DNA of 64,000 nt from Pyrrhosoma nymphula (Eukaryota; Arthropoda; Insecta; Odonata; Coenagrionidae): contig OY754338.1 in the NCBI GenBank assembly GCA_963573305.1, positions 44,853,531 to 44,917,530 on the forward strand, read 5' to 3'. The notes under the pieces were generated by a model that saw nothing but the letters and a program-made list of their open reading frames with translations, ran no database searches and was not told the DNA's origin. This document shows positions 32,302 through 42,448 of the stretch, piece after piece. Numbering within the stretch: the stretch's first letter is position 1; each line of letters opens with the position of its first letter. A program made the translations under genes and the position numbers.

Positions 32302-32685
32302 AATGGTGGTAAAGACGCAGATCCTACAACTGCCTTAAAATATTGTTACTGGTAACATTAAAAATGTTTAAAATAATATTGCTGACTTTTCATACAATTT
32401 TTTTCTTCATGATTGCAAAAATATAGTAAAATTGGTCCTCAACACCATTGAAGATTAAGATTCTTCAATGATTTTGGCCTGGCAGATTCATATTTTTTTA
32501 ATTACTGATGTGACAACATATACGTAATACTCATGCTGTAATATAAATGTACGTTTTACATTAAATGTATACATATTTTAGCGCAGGTTAAATATAGGGA
32601 AATGTAATTTAAACCATTTATGGAACGAGGAAAATATAAGGTTATTCGTTGTGGTAATAGTTATGTCTTCATAGTCGTTCATTGT
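32302..32685. other. non-coding DNA
   Basis: AT-rich spacer between the palindrome and a SINE; nothing recognised. Confidence 0.4.
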
Positions 32686-32822
32686 AACAGGCAACAATGG
32701 ACAAACACACACAAAGATGTCATGGGATGTGAAACTCCTACCTAGGCGGAATTCGAACCCGTGACCCCGGGGTTGGCATGTAAGGATTCAAATAGATATT
32801 TCCGCCGCCAAAGAGGAATGAG
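32686..32822 (-). mobile_element. tRNA-derived SINE fragment
   Basis: On the minus strand it begins near TTTGGCGGCGGAAATATC and carries a B box GGTTCGAATTCCGCC (plus 32,745-32,759) after GTCACGG. It matches the family at 24,781 but is more diverged, and its tail is short. Confidence 0.65.
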
Positions 32823-35800
32823 GACATGAATATCCTTGTCAATAACGATTTGCATTAATTTGGTATATTTTCGATCAGCATATTTTTTCTCAAAAAATGT
32901 CCTGTCTGCTGTAAGAGTGGTCAGTATCCGTAACTTTAAACCGATTATTTCCTGAGGAAGCCTTATCTCTGAAACTATAATCAGGGCTTTTAGAGATCCA
33001 TTGAATGCATAACGGCAAGGGAAATGTAACTATGCATCGGAATTTTCGGCGGAAAATTATTATTTATACCAGCTACACAAGGTCTTCTTCACTGCCAGTT
33101 ATCGTAGTCTGATGGTTAATTTCTACTAGTTTCTCCAGCATCCGCATGCCACAATGGTAGTGATTTAAACAAAAGCTTTAGTATGTCTCACCGTTAAAGT
33201 TTGAGTAGTTAAAATGGCTCGTGTATGATAACATTTAATTTAGGTATTCGCAGTTTTGGAAGCAAAACGTTGTTTTTGTTATGCTTGGAGGTATCCAGGT
33301 AATCATTATTCCCTTGGAAAATTGTATTCCATATGCTTTAGCTAAGCAACACGGCTGTTTTTTACCCGAACTTAAAATCACATTGGGATAAAACGACCGG
33401 GAAAATCGATTGGTGAAACCATTTGACGCGATTTTGGTGGGTCTTTGTTTGTATTCCAATCCAGGGAAATTATATTTTTGCCTGTGAATTCCACTTTTTG
33501 ACAACTATCGCATTAGTCTAAGTTGATATATTCTTGAATTGTGGAGGTAGATTTTGTACTATGATCTGGAACTGAGAAGTTAATGATCTACATATCTATG
33601 CTGGTTTGCGTGACTATTTACTTATTATAGAGGTAGAATCTCCGGCTCTTTTCACTGTCTGACCAAATGCAAGTTATACTTTTTAGATTTCTTACTACTT
33701 TCATGTGCTTCTTCCTAACTTAATTCATGAAGCAAGCTGCGGTAAAAGTGCCGCAATGTGCGTTGATGTAAAAAGAGACAAAGCATCGAATGTATCAACC
33801 AAACACTCCCATATGCGTTTTTATTTAATTCTACCTGTAACCGCAGGGATATAAAGTAATTGTTGACTAAGGTTAGCTGTCCTGCCGTGAATTTGGTTTT
33901 ACTTATGATAAAAATTAAGAAAAGGTTTGTTCTCCCATTTCCTGAATTTTATCCGTAACACAGGTACCTACTATAGTTTGTTCAAAAAAGTTGGCAGAAA
34001 AAATTAAAGAGTATCATCAAGGGAGTATGAGTCGCAATTCCTTTGAGGTCGTAGTTATAGCATTCATTGGCTTCGCCCGGAGTGAACGGAGAAGAAGCGG
34101 ATTTGAATCCCTTGCATGAAGCGAAACTTACGCTTTTGTTCAGATAGACATTAGTTACTTAGCTTTTGCATGCGCGATGGTGTTACTCCCTTCCCTCAAA
34201 AGGACCTTAATCCCATTCCATGTAACTCCACACGCGCAAAAGAGAGAGAGAGAGAGTGAGCTCTGGACGCAGAAGAATGCGAAGCCCCAAAAAAACTGTA
34301 ATCGCGGCTTAGGAGGCAAGGGTTGATGACCTTATTGGTACCTGCAGATCGCATTCGTTGTTTTCTATGGCTTCGGATGTGGATGTCACTCGCGGTCCTA
34401 TCATTTGAAGCCAAGAACGCATTAAAGCGATGGACAGCGGTATATATTCCCTTTCGCTCTCACCTGTTCACGTGCACTAGAGTAAATTCTTTCGTGTTGG
34501 CAAAGCAAGAGATTTTATATAAGCCGTGTGTGCATTATGCGTATGGTGAATCTTTCTATCAGATGGTGGAGCTTTTTGAATAATAGGAAGATAGATGTTG
34601 TTACAGAAGTGCTTTAAATACTGAAATATGAGTCATTGCAAAAGAGGAGACAAACGGGCTTTGGTTTTTTTGGATTGTTCCACATACTTAGTGGAGAAAA
34701 TGCATGGGGAGAAATAAGAAAAGAAGTGGTGAGCACAAATCACGTAGGGAAGAACAGCAATCAACACACGGTTAAATTCCGGTCGTAAATGAGTAATGTA
34801 AACAAACTTTCATTCCTTATTAGAAACATTTATTATCCACCTGCAGGACTATATCAGACCTATCCCAGCAATGTCAATGTTATTATTGCTAGCCAAGTGT
34901 GTATAGCCAAGTTCAAATATAATATTTGTAAAAATAAACCTTTCTAATTAACAAATATGCATCGTAAATTATACGAGAGTTAATGATATTTTCAAATTAA
35001 TAATATTATTTACAGTGTAAGTAAAGCAACATAAATAGCCACAGAAAATGTAGCCGTCATTTTTGTGAATATATAAATTTTTACTTTACGGTGATTATTA
35101 AATTTTTCTAAAAAGCCTTTTCGAACCCATTTATTGAACCAAAGGTACATTTTGGCTTTAATTGATAATAATTCTGGTATCTGATAATTGCTTCTTTTTT
35201 ATGATAGAGACCAAACTGAAAAAAATCTGTCCTGAGCTGCGAAAAAATCCTCTGTTTCTTGAATTTAAATTTGATCTAAATTGTTACGAATGTGAGTTTT
35301 AAAAAATCTTAATTGGATAATGTCGGAAATAATGTATACTGCGGTACTTAAAGTGAAGAATTTGGACACATAAAGTAGTGTTACCGATAAAAAGGATTAC
35401 TTTCAAAATCATTTTGCAATAAAATGCATGTAGAGTGGAAAAAAGTTATTGCGAAAATTTCACGAGTTTATACCCTTTATATGAAACGTGCTCATTTTTA
35501 GAGTAAAGTTTGCTAAGTCTGTTGCGTTATCGAGAAATCGATCTCATATTGGAAAACACTATCCAGAGAATTTCTAAAACCGTATAGGTGGGCGTCCGTT
35601 GCGTTTATTTCCATCTAAATCTCTAATTCGAATTTAATTATTACGTGACAGCATTGCTTTCACCAAAAATGGGTATGGAGGGAGTAAAATGGAAAAAACC
35701 ATGATTGAAATTTAAGCCTTCGCCCAAATACCGTTTCGATTTGCGCAAGGCTGCTCATTGGAAATGGAATTGTCATCGGAAATTATTTTTATTTTTTCGT

Positions 35801-36272
35801 GATTGGGGGATTGAGCGATATATATATATATATTTTCCCCTATCTTTCACCTGCATATCCACCATGCATGACATTGCTTCATTCTTCGACTTCCTCCCTC
35901 CGAATTCCTTTTCATCCTTGTCTCTCTCTTTCACGCCAGTCTCCTCGTCATCCATTCCTCTACTATAAGCTAATGCATTCCAATCTCGCCTTAGTCCCCT
36001 TGTCTTTCAACTCTCCATTAGCTTTCAATTACTTCCATTTGCAAAAGCTCCCCTACTGTCCAAGTCTGTCTGGACCCTACCTTTTCTTTGGAATTCATGT
36101 CATTTTACGTCTGTCTGTCATCCTTACGCAGCAGGGTACCTAAAGTCAATTTCAGAATTACGACGTGTGCAAAATTAATTTTCTGGATTTTTATTTTGCC
36201 TTTCATTTAAAACCTCAGTGGAAGACTTCACAACCATTAATTGGGGAAATTCCAAAGTAAAAAATATATGCT
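32823..36272. other. non-coding DNA
   Basis: Mostly AT-rich with no supportable gene. A weak B-box-like GGATTTGAATCCC at about 34,102 may mark another SINE remnant. A C/T-rich stretch with a short TA run lies at 35,820-36,130. Confidence 0.4.
34241..34256. repeat. (GA)n microsatellite
   Basis: Eight GA units. Confidence 0.9.
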
Positions 36273-36282
36273 CTAGCTGTGC

Positions 36283-36370
36283 CCGGCATGCGTAGCAATG
36301 CCACTTTTTCTTTCTAAGTAGGCCCTTATATACAAAGCAGACATGTACAAAATAAATGATGGACAATGAT
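36283..36370 (-). repeat. Helitron 3'-end segment, direct repeat copy 1
   Basis: The segment GCATGCGTAGCAATGCCACT...TACAAAATAAATGATGGACA recurs at 37,011-37,108 with about 85% identity by eye. At this copy it lies next to the CTAG terminus. Confidence 0.75.
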
Positions 36371-36811
36371 TATTTTGGTTATTTGCAAAATTAAATACTC
36401 TATATTGAAGTCCCCATTAATTTCCATAAATTTCATGGCTTGGCCCACAAATCTTTTCTGGGTTCAAATTCGGTCCCTAAACTAATAGAAAACCTATTTC
36501 AATGAATTCATCGTACCTACATAGGAATTCATAACGCACAAATAATGGCATGAGTTTCTATGCCATGCCTTTGCTCCGGTTTATATGTAAATAAAATATT
36601 CTAATGTTGCAGTAGTGCAAAGACCTTAAAAATCCAATTTTAGGGAAAAGCGAAGCATATACGAAAAATCGAATGCAAGATTTCAATACTTTGTTCATTA
36701 AGGGATCTAATGATAGGCATTTAAACTCCAAAATCAAACAAAGAGACTACTGCACCAAATCTTATTCTACGTACAAATAAATTACGTTACTTTCAACACA
36801 TATTATATCTC

Positions 36812-37022
36812 ACTGATACGATTCTGATGCACGTGATTGAGCAACTCGTAAACTATCTGCTTCGTGGCTTGCTTGTTGTTCCACGCTTGTTTGAGAAGCT
36901 CGCATGCCAGTACTCATTTGTTAAAACTATTCGTGCTCTACCTATTGTACAATTGATTAATAATAGAGAAACCTTCGAAGGCGCGCGCACAACAACACAC
37001 CTATGTTTCCCCGGCATGCGTT
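36812..37022 (-). pseudogene. putative Helitron ORF N-terminal relic
   Basis: Minus-strand fragments read MPGKHRCVVVRAPSK and, in another frame, ASQTSVEQQASHEADSLR followed by VAQSRASESYQ. Arg/Ser/Ala/Gln-rich repeats of this kind ('RASQSSEQ...EADRLR.AQSRASES') occur at the start of arthropod Helitron helicase-like ORFs. Frames are broken. It lies 3' of the helicase C-terminus in this strand, so the order is scrambled relative to an intact element. Confidence 0.5.
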
Positions 37023-37108
37023 CCATTGCCTCTTTTTCTTTCCAAGTTGGCACATATATGCAAAGCAGACACATTTACATGTACAAAATAAATGGAAGAC
37101 AATGATTT
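37011..37108 (-). repeat. Helitron segment, direct repeat copy 2
   Basis: Partner of 36,283-36,370. Here the segment runs into the putative N-terminal relic (its ATGCCGGG provides the Met) and does not end in CTAG. Confidence 0.75.
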
Positions 37109-37129
37109 TTTGTGTATTAAATTAAAGTT

Positions 37130-37345
37130 GAAAAAATGTATTCCAGTGCTTTGAGATGTACATTATTTTTGGTCTTACCGCCTTCTGCAGGAACATACAT
37201 TTTTGGGCTGTCCTACTCGTGAGCAAATTGTGAAAAGCGTTGATATTCCAGCTGTAATCCACACACTTGAAGCGATTGATCATTTACCTTGTTGATGGTC
37301 ATTGTGAAGGCAAGGAGAACGGGGAACTGTATTCGTTTGGCTACA
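37130..37345 (-). pseudogene. Helitron/PIF1-type helicase C-terminal relic
   Basis: The minus strand reads KRIQFPVLLAFTMTINKVND, QSLQVCGLQLEYQRFSQ, then after a frame change RVGQPKNV and VPAEGGKTKNNVHLKALEYI. The PIF1-family helicase in Helitrons carries the pattern 'R.QFPV.LAFAMTINK.QGQ(S/T)L...G..L' followed by 'SRVG.P' and 'KTKN.V...L'. The glycine of the QGQS motif is replaced and frames are broken, so it is inactive. The helicase unwinds DNA during rolling-circle transposition. The Rep nuclease portion is missing. Confidence 0.82.
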
Positions 37346-37709
37346 AGTATCAAATTAGTCACTGAACCTGGTCTTTAAATCCTGCAGGAGTGAATAACCA
37401 CTCATGAATTCGCTATAAAATGGATATTCGTGCCTGGTTACCAAGGAAATTTCTATTGTTGAAAAGGAAGAAAAATTGATGAATTTCGAGATAAAAACGC
37501 AATAATTGAAAAAACGAAACGTATTAGAAAATTGGATGAATTAATTAAATACTGCATTATTTTACGAGTTCTATGACAAAAATTCCCATCCAATATCTTG
37601 AGTTCAAGTAATTTTAAAAAGCAAATAAAGAAGTACCTGCACCAAATTCTATGCTTTTCTTATGGTGGAAAATATTAACAATATTGGGGTAAAAACAACC
37701 CGAAAAATT
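37345..37709 (-). repeat. Helitron 5' segment, inverted relative to 39,840-40,219
   Basis: Plus-strand AAATTTCTATTGTTGAAAAGG, GGTTACCAAGG, GTCACTGAACCTGG and TTTCTTATGG...GGGGTAAAAA occur inverted and in reverse order at 39,840-40,219. It is homologous but diverged, so these are two copies of one family in head-to-head orientation and not a fresh palindrome. Confidence 0.8.
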
Positions 37710-37989
37710 GCCATTTTGGTAAAGGTGAGCTTTCGTCTCGCACTTTCAAATTTTTTTTTTGAAAAACGTAGGAAACTGACGAAATTGAATGTGATACCTG
37801 GGAGTAGAGGAAGAATGCGGATTTGTAAAAATGTAATAATCATACCGGTGTGACTAGTAGTTTTTGAGATATAGACGTTTGAAAATGACCAATTTTTCGA
37901 TTTTTTCGTCCGTTTTCGACGCCATATTTGGAGGTTTTCACGAACAACCGTTAGAGGGATAACACTAATTTCACCTCTACAATATGCCT

Positions 37990-38400
37990 TTACCCCACCC
38001 CCCCAACAAGCTTACGGGCCTATGGAGTGAAACAGGGGTGCTAGGGTGGGACGGTACGCGGGCCCGATTTGGCCATTTTCAAAAGTGAAAAACGCATTTC
38101 TTGTGGAAATAGTAAAGTGGAAATGGGCATTTCTGGGAGTCGAGGACGTTTCAAAATGATGATTTTCACTGTGTTCCCGTGATATGGAAAAGCAGAAAAC
38201 GATTTCCCCTTCCGTAACTTGCCCTGAACCCACCCCACAAAGAGGTTTGCGGGCCAATGGAGTTAAACACGAATTGGTTATAATCAAAAGTGAAAAACTC
38301 ATTTTCGTGAGTTTGAATAGCGGAAAACGTATTTTTAGCGCGATCGATAACGAGGAAATGGGCATTTCTGGGAATGGTTGAAATTTCAAAATGTTATTCT
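37990..38400. repeat. imperfect internal direct repeats of the TIR transposon
   Basis: GGGCCTATGGAGTGAAACA (38,017) is echoed by GGGCCAATGGAGTTAAACAC (38,251), and GGGCATTTCTGGGAGTCGAG (38,125) by GGGCATTTCTGGGAATGGTT (38,360). This gives a spacing near 235 bp with diverged sequence between. Confidence 0.65.
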
Positions 38401-38910
38401 GTGTATTATTTTAAGAATAGAATCCCTCACGCTCATTAGTGATTATTGGTGGGAATTGGTGGAAGGCTAAAATGTTATTTCGCGTATTATTTTAAGAATA
38501 GAATCCCTCACGCTCATTGGTGATTATTGGTGAGCATTGGTTGAAGTTGCAAAATGTTATTCTGCGTATTATTTTAAGAATAGAATCCCTCACGCTTATT
38601 GGTGATTATTATTGGTGGGAATTGGTAGAAGGCTAAAATGATATTTCGCGTATTATTTTAAGAATAGAATCCCTCACGCTTATTGGTGAGCATTGGTAGA
38701 AGGCTAAAATGTTATTTCGCGTATTATTTTAAGATTAGAATCCCTCACGCTCATTGGTGATTATTGGTGGGAATTGGTAGAAGGCTAAAATGATATTTCG
38801 CGTATTATTTTAAGAATAGAATCCCTCACGCTTATTGGTGATTATTGGTGAGCATTGGTAGAAGGCTAAAATATTATTTCGCGTATTATTTTAAGAATAG
38901 AATCCCTCAG
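38388..38910. repeat. 82-bp tandem array, about 6.5 units
   Basis: The block GCGTATTATTTTAAGAATAG followed by AATCCCTCACGCT recurs with starts of GAATAG at about 38,414, 38,496, 38,578, 38,662, 38,733, 38,814 and 38,895. The period is mostly 81-84 bp, with one 71-bp unit. The units contain ATTGGTGATTATTGGTGGGA in varied forms. It is a minisatellite lying inside the TIR transposon, and the last unit ends in unrelated sequence (TCAGGTCAC). Confidence 0.92.
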
Positions 38911-39114
38911 GTCACAACGTTAATATAAGTGGGCTTTTGTTAGAGGCTAATGATATAGTATTGTTGACGGAGTTCTCTCGGGTAGTGTGGAAGGGGGAAA
39001 TTAACTGTCAACAGTTGGAAGTTAATTGTTGAGAGTAGTTGGCATTAATCATTTTCTGACTTGCATGTGTGGTGTATGGTCGCCATGATTTGCCAATCGT
39101 GTACGCTCAATTAG

Positions 39115-39246
39115 GAAGTGTAAATCCTCCATTTAAAGTGATACGTGAAATGTTATTAGTACAGTGGAATGAATGTGAGTGAAAAGGAAGTGTAAATCCT
39201 TCATTTGAAGTGAAATGTGCAATGTTTACTGCGGTGGAATGAATGG
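39115..39246. repeat. 72-bp direct repeat pair
   Basis: GGAAGTGTAAATCCTCCATT ... GGTGGAATGAATG-type units at 39,115-39,174 and 39,187-39,246, about 80% alike by eye. They lie in the right half of the TIR transposon. Confidence 0.7.
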
Positions 39247-39706
39247 AATTGGATTGTAGTAAATGGCTGTTGCGGGGCGAGTTTGAGTGGAAGGAGGGAA
39301 GAAACTGTGTAGAAAAGGTGTGTATATGCTAGAGAACCAACTGCTCGATCGCTGCGCTACGTACAGTGGAAAAGAGGAAACGGCATTTTTTCACAATATG
39401 GCGGAGAGGAAAAAACGCACTTCTCAGGTTTGAAAGTTTCTCATTTCTAAAGTAGTTGATGCATTGTTGTGTTGAAAGTGTTAAACAAATTTGCAAAGCT
39501 TGCATAATAAGTGAGGTGAAATTGGTTCTGATATCTCTGTTTAAAGTGGGTGAAAATCGCGAAAACAAGTGCGAGACGAAAGCTCACCTTTACCGCCATT
39601 TTTATAATTCATAAACCTTTATGGGCAAGCGCACAACATCTCACCAATGCTTCATCGCAATCGGATCAATGGTATTGGCGGGCATAAAGAATGAACAAAC
39701 AAACAT

Positions 39707-41005
39707 TCTATTTTATGTATACATAAAAGAAGTCCTGACTGACTGATTCATCAACGCACAGCCCAAATTACTGATGATTGAACTGCGAAAATTAGAGGAT
39801 ATATCCGTAACGTAAATTATAGGTGCACTAAGAACTAATTTTTTAAATAAACAATTTTTGGGTTTTTTTTACCCCATTAATGTTAACTTTTACTCCCATA
39901 AGAAAAGCATTGACTTCGGTGTTTGTGTTTCTTTATTTTATTTTTTAAATTATTTGTATCTGAGAAATTGAACGGAAATTTATACCAATATAACGCCTTA
40001 AAGAATGCAGTATTTATTAATTTCATTCAATATCCTTATATGCTTCGTTATTGCCTAAGTATTGCAGTTTTAGCTCTAAATTCATCAATTTTTCTTCCTT
40101 ATCAACAATAGAAATTTCCTTGGTAACCACGCGTGAATATCCATTTAATCGCGATGTCATGGATGGCTAATCGTGCCTGCAGAATTTAAAGGCCAGGTTC
40201 AGTGACTAATTTGATAGTGTTTACCCCAACCTCACTTTTTGCGTTAAATGGCTTTTACATGGTCTCAGCATTTACCATGTCAGATGAATTCTTATCGTCT
40301 CATACAACGGCTTTCATGTTTTCCTCTCTCGCGCTGAATTTTAACGGGCATCCTCCTCATGCTCTTACTAGCATTTTTTATGGCCGCAGTATGAAATTAC
40401 ATTACCAAGTAATACACATGTTTTTTTTCTGCTTCTGGAATTGATATAGAATATGTATATCATCAAAAATATTCTGAGAATTTGAAATTAGAATCATGGT
40501 GCGTAGCAACATTTATTTTTCCAAGTAAAACGAACGATAAGGGATTAATCTGGAGATCATGAGTTACATGAAAAGTGGTCAGTTATCTGTGCATAGAAGA
40601 CATTTTATAATCCTTAAAGTGTAAAAATTGTACTACATTTTGTTTTTGAATTTTACACGAGCTTGTATACACTGTACATTATTTATAAGATTATCATTAC
40701 ATATGAGCGAATTTCAATGAGAATTCACTCCGAAGTTCCAACTTGCGGTTAATGGATGATAGATAGTACCTGAATATAGTACGCGTCATGCATTGGTTCT
40801 TATTGATAAAGGTAAATGACATCTCCCACTGAAATTCAACGGGCATGATAATCTTTCCCTTATGAACATTATTAAGCACCATTTCTGGACCAAGATTGTC
40901 CTACCCAACCTAGACCTAACTCGAGCAGATTTCCATAACTCTGATTTTTTAAAAATTCTGGTGGGCTAGCTGCTGCGGTGAGCGAAGCGAGCCGTCAGCG
41001 GCTAG
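39707..41005 (+). mobile_element. non-autonomous Helitron
   Basis: Starts TCTATTTTATGTATACATAA followed by GTCCTGACTGACTGATTCAT and CAACGCACAGCCC, a 5' segment recognisable from arthropod Helitrons. Ends at 41,005 with an imperfect 10-bp hairpin (GCTGCTGCGG / CCGTCAGCGGC around TGAGCGAAGCGA), CTAG, and a flanking T. No helicase relic was found inside. It lies head-to-head with the minus-strand Helitron to its left. Confidence 0.75.
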
Positions 41006-41971
41006 TTTTAGTAATAAGATATGCATGGCCTAGTCTATATATAGACTACGTATCTATGCTTCCTGCAATTTAATTTCGACGTATTTCAAATTATAACGAA
41101 CGTGACCAGGGAGTATTGAATGTTTTACTCCGCTGGAATTTTGCTTATAGATTATATGTGGAGTCTATACGAGTTCTTCGTAATAGGTAGAGGGTCCTTA
41201 AAATTTTGTACGCAGTGGAGCTTGGAATGTTTCCTCCGATGGAATCTTACCTGTGTAAACGGCGTTCATGAGCTCTAATTATATGCCTCTTTAACTATAT
41301 GCCTTCCAAGGTTTACTGGAAATTTCATGCATAATTATATTGTTTCGCTTTCCTCATTATTGAATGTTAAGCTGTTCCGCTATTTTCATGATTGTTTCAT
41401 GTTCCGCGTTTACCAGCACAGTGCCACGCTAGTCACGTTTAGTTCACCAAACATACCTACGCATTACATTTGATGAAAGTCTTATGAATCATCTTATGGT
41501 TATAATATTTTAATGGATCAAGCCGTTACCTTCTTTTACTACATTCTTTAGTTTAGGTAATGCACATGTTTCTTCTTCTTTAACTGTACCTTTCCGTCGA
41601 TGGTGAAACTGCCATTCTGTATATTTTCCGGTCTCACTCTCGTGATACTTATATTTTTTTTTGTTTTTCATCCATACGTAAATGTTTTCCACTCAGCATA
41701 TTTGTCTTATATCGGCTCACCTATCCTTGTGTAATGACGTTATCTTTCTTATTCTTTGTAGTATAACTTACAAGTATGCATGGAAATATATGCATTCCAT
41801 AAAGTAAAGCGGTAAATTTAAACGTAACATTAATGGTGGTTAGCTCGTTATAAAAACTGTATACAGCTGTTTAACTAACTAGGCTCTCTACCTAACAGTA
41901 TATTTAACCAGTGTTAATGACAGATATTTAAATCTATAATTGTTTGTGGAATACGTATATGTCATATTGAG
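41006..41971. other. non-coding DNA
   Basis: AT-rich spacer between the Helitron and an inverted repeat. No feature was recognised. Confidence 0.4.
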
Positions 41972-42096
41972 GAAGTAAATAAACTTTGTATATTCCACAC
42001 ATTATTAGATTCCACATAATATTTAATGGTATAAACCTGAGGGCGTTATACCATTAAATGTGGTGTGTGTGGAAAATACGAAGTTTATTTATTTCA
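41972..42096. repeat. inverted repeat (TTCCACAC family), 258 bp upstream of an exon
   Basis: GAAGTAAATAAACTTTGTAT with ATTCCACAC pairs imperfectly with GTGTGTGGAAAATACG and AAGTTTATTTATTTC on the right. An inner hairpin (CCACAT..TTTAATGGTATAA / TTATACCATTAAATGTGG) forms the centre. Terminal blocks resemble those at 18,788 and 48,588. No hammerhead core is preserved. Confidence 0.7.
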
Positions 42097-42353
42097 TCAC
42101 TATGAACTCGAAGTTCCACAAAGTTCACTCGCGAACCATGGAAGATAAATATATGTCAATCTGTCCGTTTAGTGGTCAGATACTGGAAATATATGCATAT
42201 TATCTTACTCTTTCCATTTTTTCCCCTTGTCATTCGTGGGAACTGATTATGTATAAAAGCTGCTGATACTACGAAAAATACATTCACTTATGATATCTAT
42301 TCTTTGAATACTTTTCCCATTGTTCTTACTCCAGCTTTGCATTTATTTTGCAG

Positions 42354-42448
42354 GCATATCGGGTCCACGGCGATACGCTGCGAGTGTCCAAAAGGCTTCA
42401 TTGGTCCGCTCTGTCAAAACAGAGTCGCCTACGATGGGAACCACACGG
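42354..42448 (+). CDS. internal exon, EGF-like repeat protein
   Basis: A 95-nt exon follows a pyrimidine-rich acceptor ending in TTTATTTTGCAG and precedes a consensus donor GTGAGT at 42,449. It begins with the last base of a codon (upstream intron phase 2) and ends with the first base of one (phase 1). It encodes HIGSTAIRCECPKGFIGPLC followed by QNRVAYDGNHT. CxCxxGFxGxxC is the EGF-like C-terminal signature, which makes two disulphides in an extracellular domain; the first cysteines must come from an upstream exon not found here. NHT is a possible N-glycosylation sequon. The protein is therefore probably secreted or membrane-anchored. The exact gene cannot be named. Confidence 0.82.

Larger units (their letters stand above)
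37710..39602. mobile_element. 1,877-bp TIR transposon with perfect 28-bp TIRs and 8-bp target duplication
   Basis: The element spans 37,718-39,594. The 28-bp terminus starting GGTAAAGGTGAGCTTTCGTC (37,718-37,745) recurs as an exact reverse complement at 39,567-39,594. GCCATTTT flanks it on both sides (37,710-37,717 and 39,595-39,602), a perfect 8-bp target duplication. It sits inside a Helitron copy whose sequence becomes continuous when it is removed. No transposase frame is visible; the interior is built of internal repeats (near 37,990-38,400, the 82-bp array at 38,388-38,910, and a 72-bp pair at 39,115-39,246). The GG start with an 8-bp duplication does not fit hAT (CAG ends). Merlin-like is possible but unproved. 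Confidence 0.93.
36273..39706 (-). mobile_element. internally deleted Helitron, interrupted by a TIR transposon
   Basis: On the minus strand the element ends at 36,273 with a short hairpin (GGCAT...ATGCC) closely followed by CAGCTAG, a Helitron-like 3' terminus. Upstream lie helicase C-terminal relics (37,130-37,345) and a 5' region homologous to the plus-strand Helitron at 39,707. The 5' part is split by the 1,877-bp element at 37,718-39,594. Removing that element and one copy of its target duplication restores a continuous match (AATTATA ... CAATTTTT-GGGTT...TACCCC) to the other Helitron. The 5' boundary is uncertain. Helitrons move by rolling-circle replication; this copy is dead. Confidence 0.7.

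Noticed and set aside
38388..38910. CRISPR-like regularly spaced repeat
   Set aside because: The units are full-length tandem repeats without unique spacers, lie in a eukaryotic transposon, and no cas genes exist nearby.
37345..40219. A single large inverted repeat flanking the tandem array
   Set aside because: The outer homologies are two diverged Helitron copies in opposite orientation. The true transposon ends are the 28-bp TIRs at 37,718 and 39,594 with their own target duplication.
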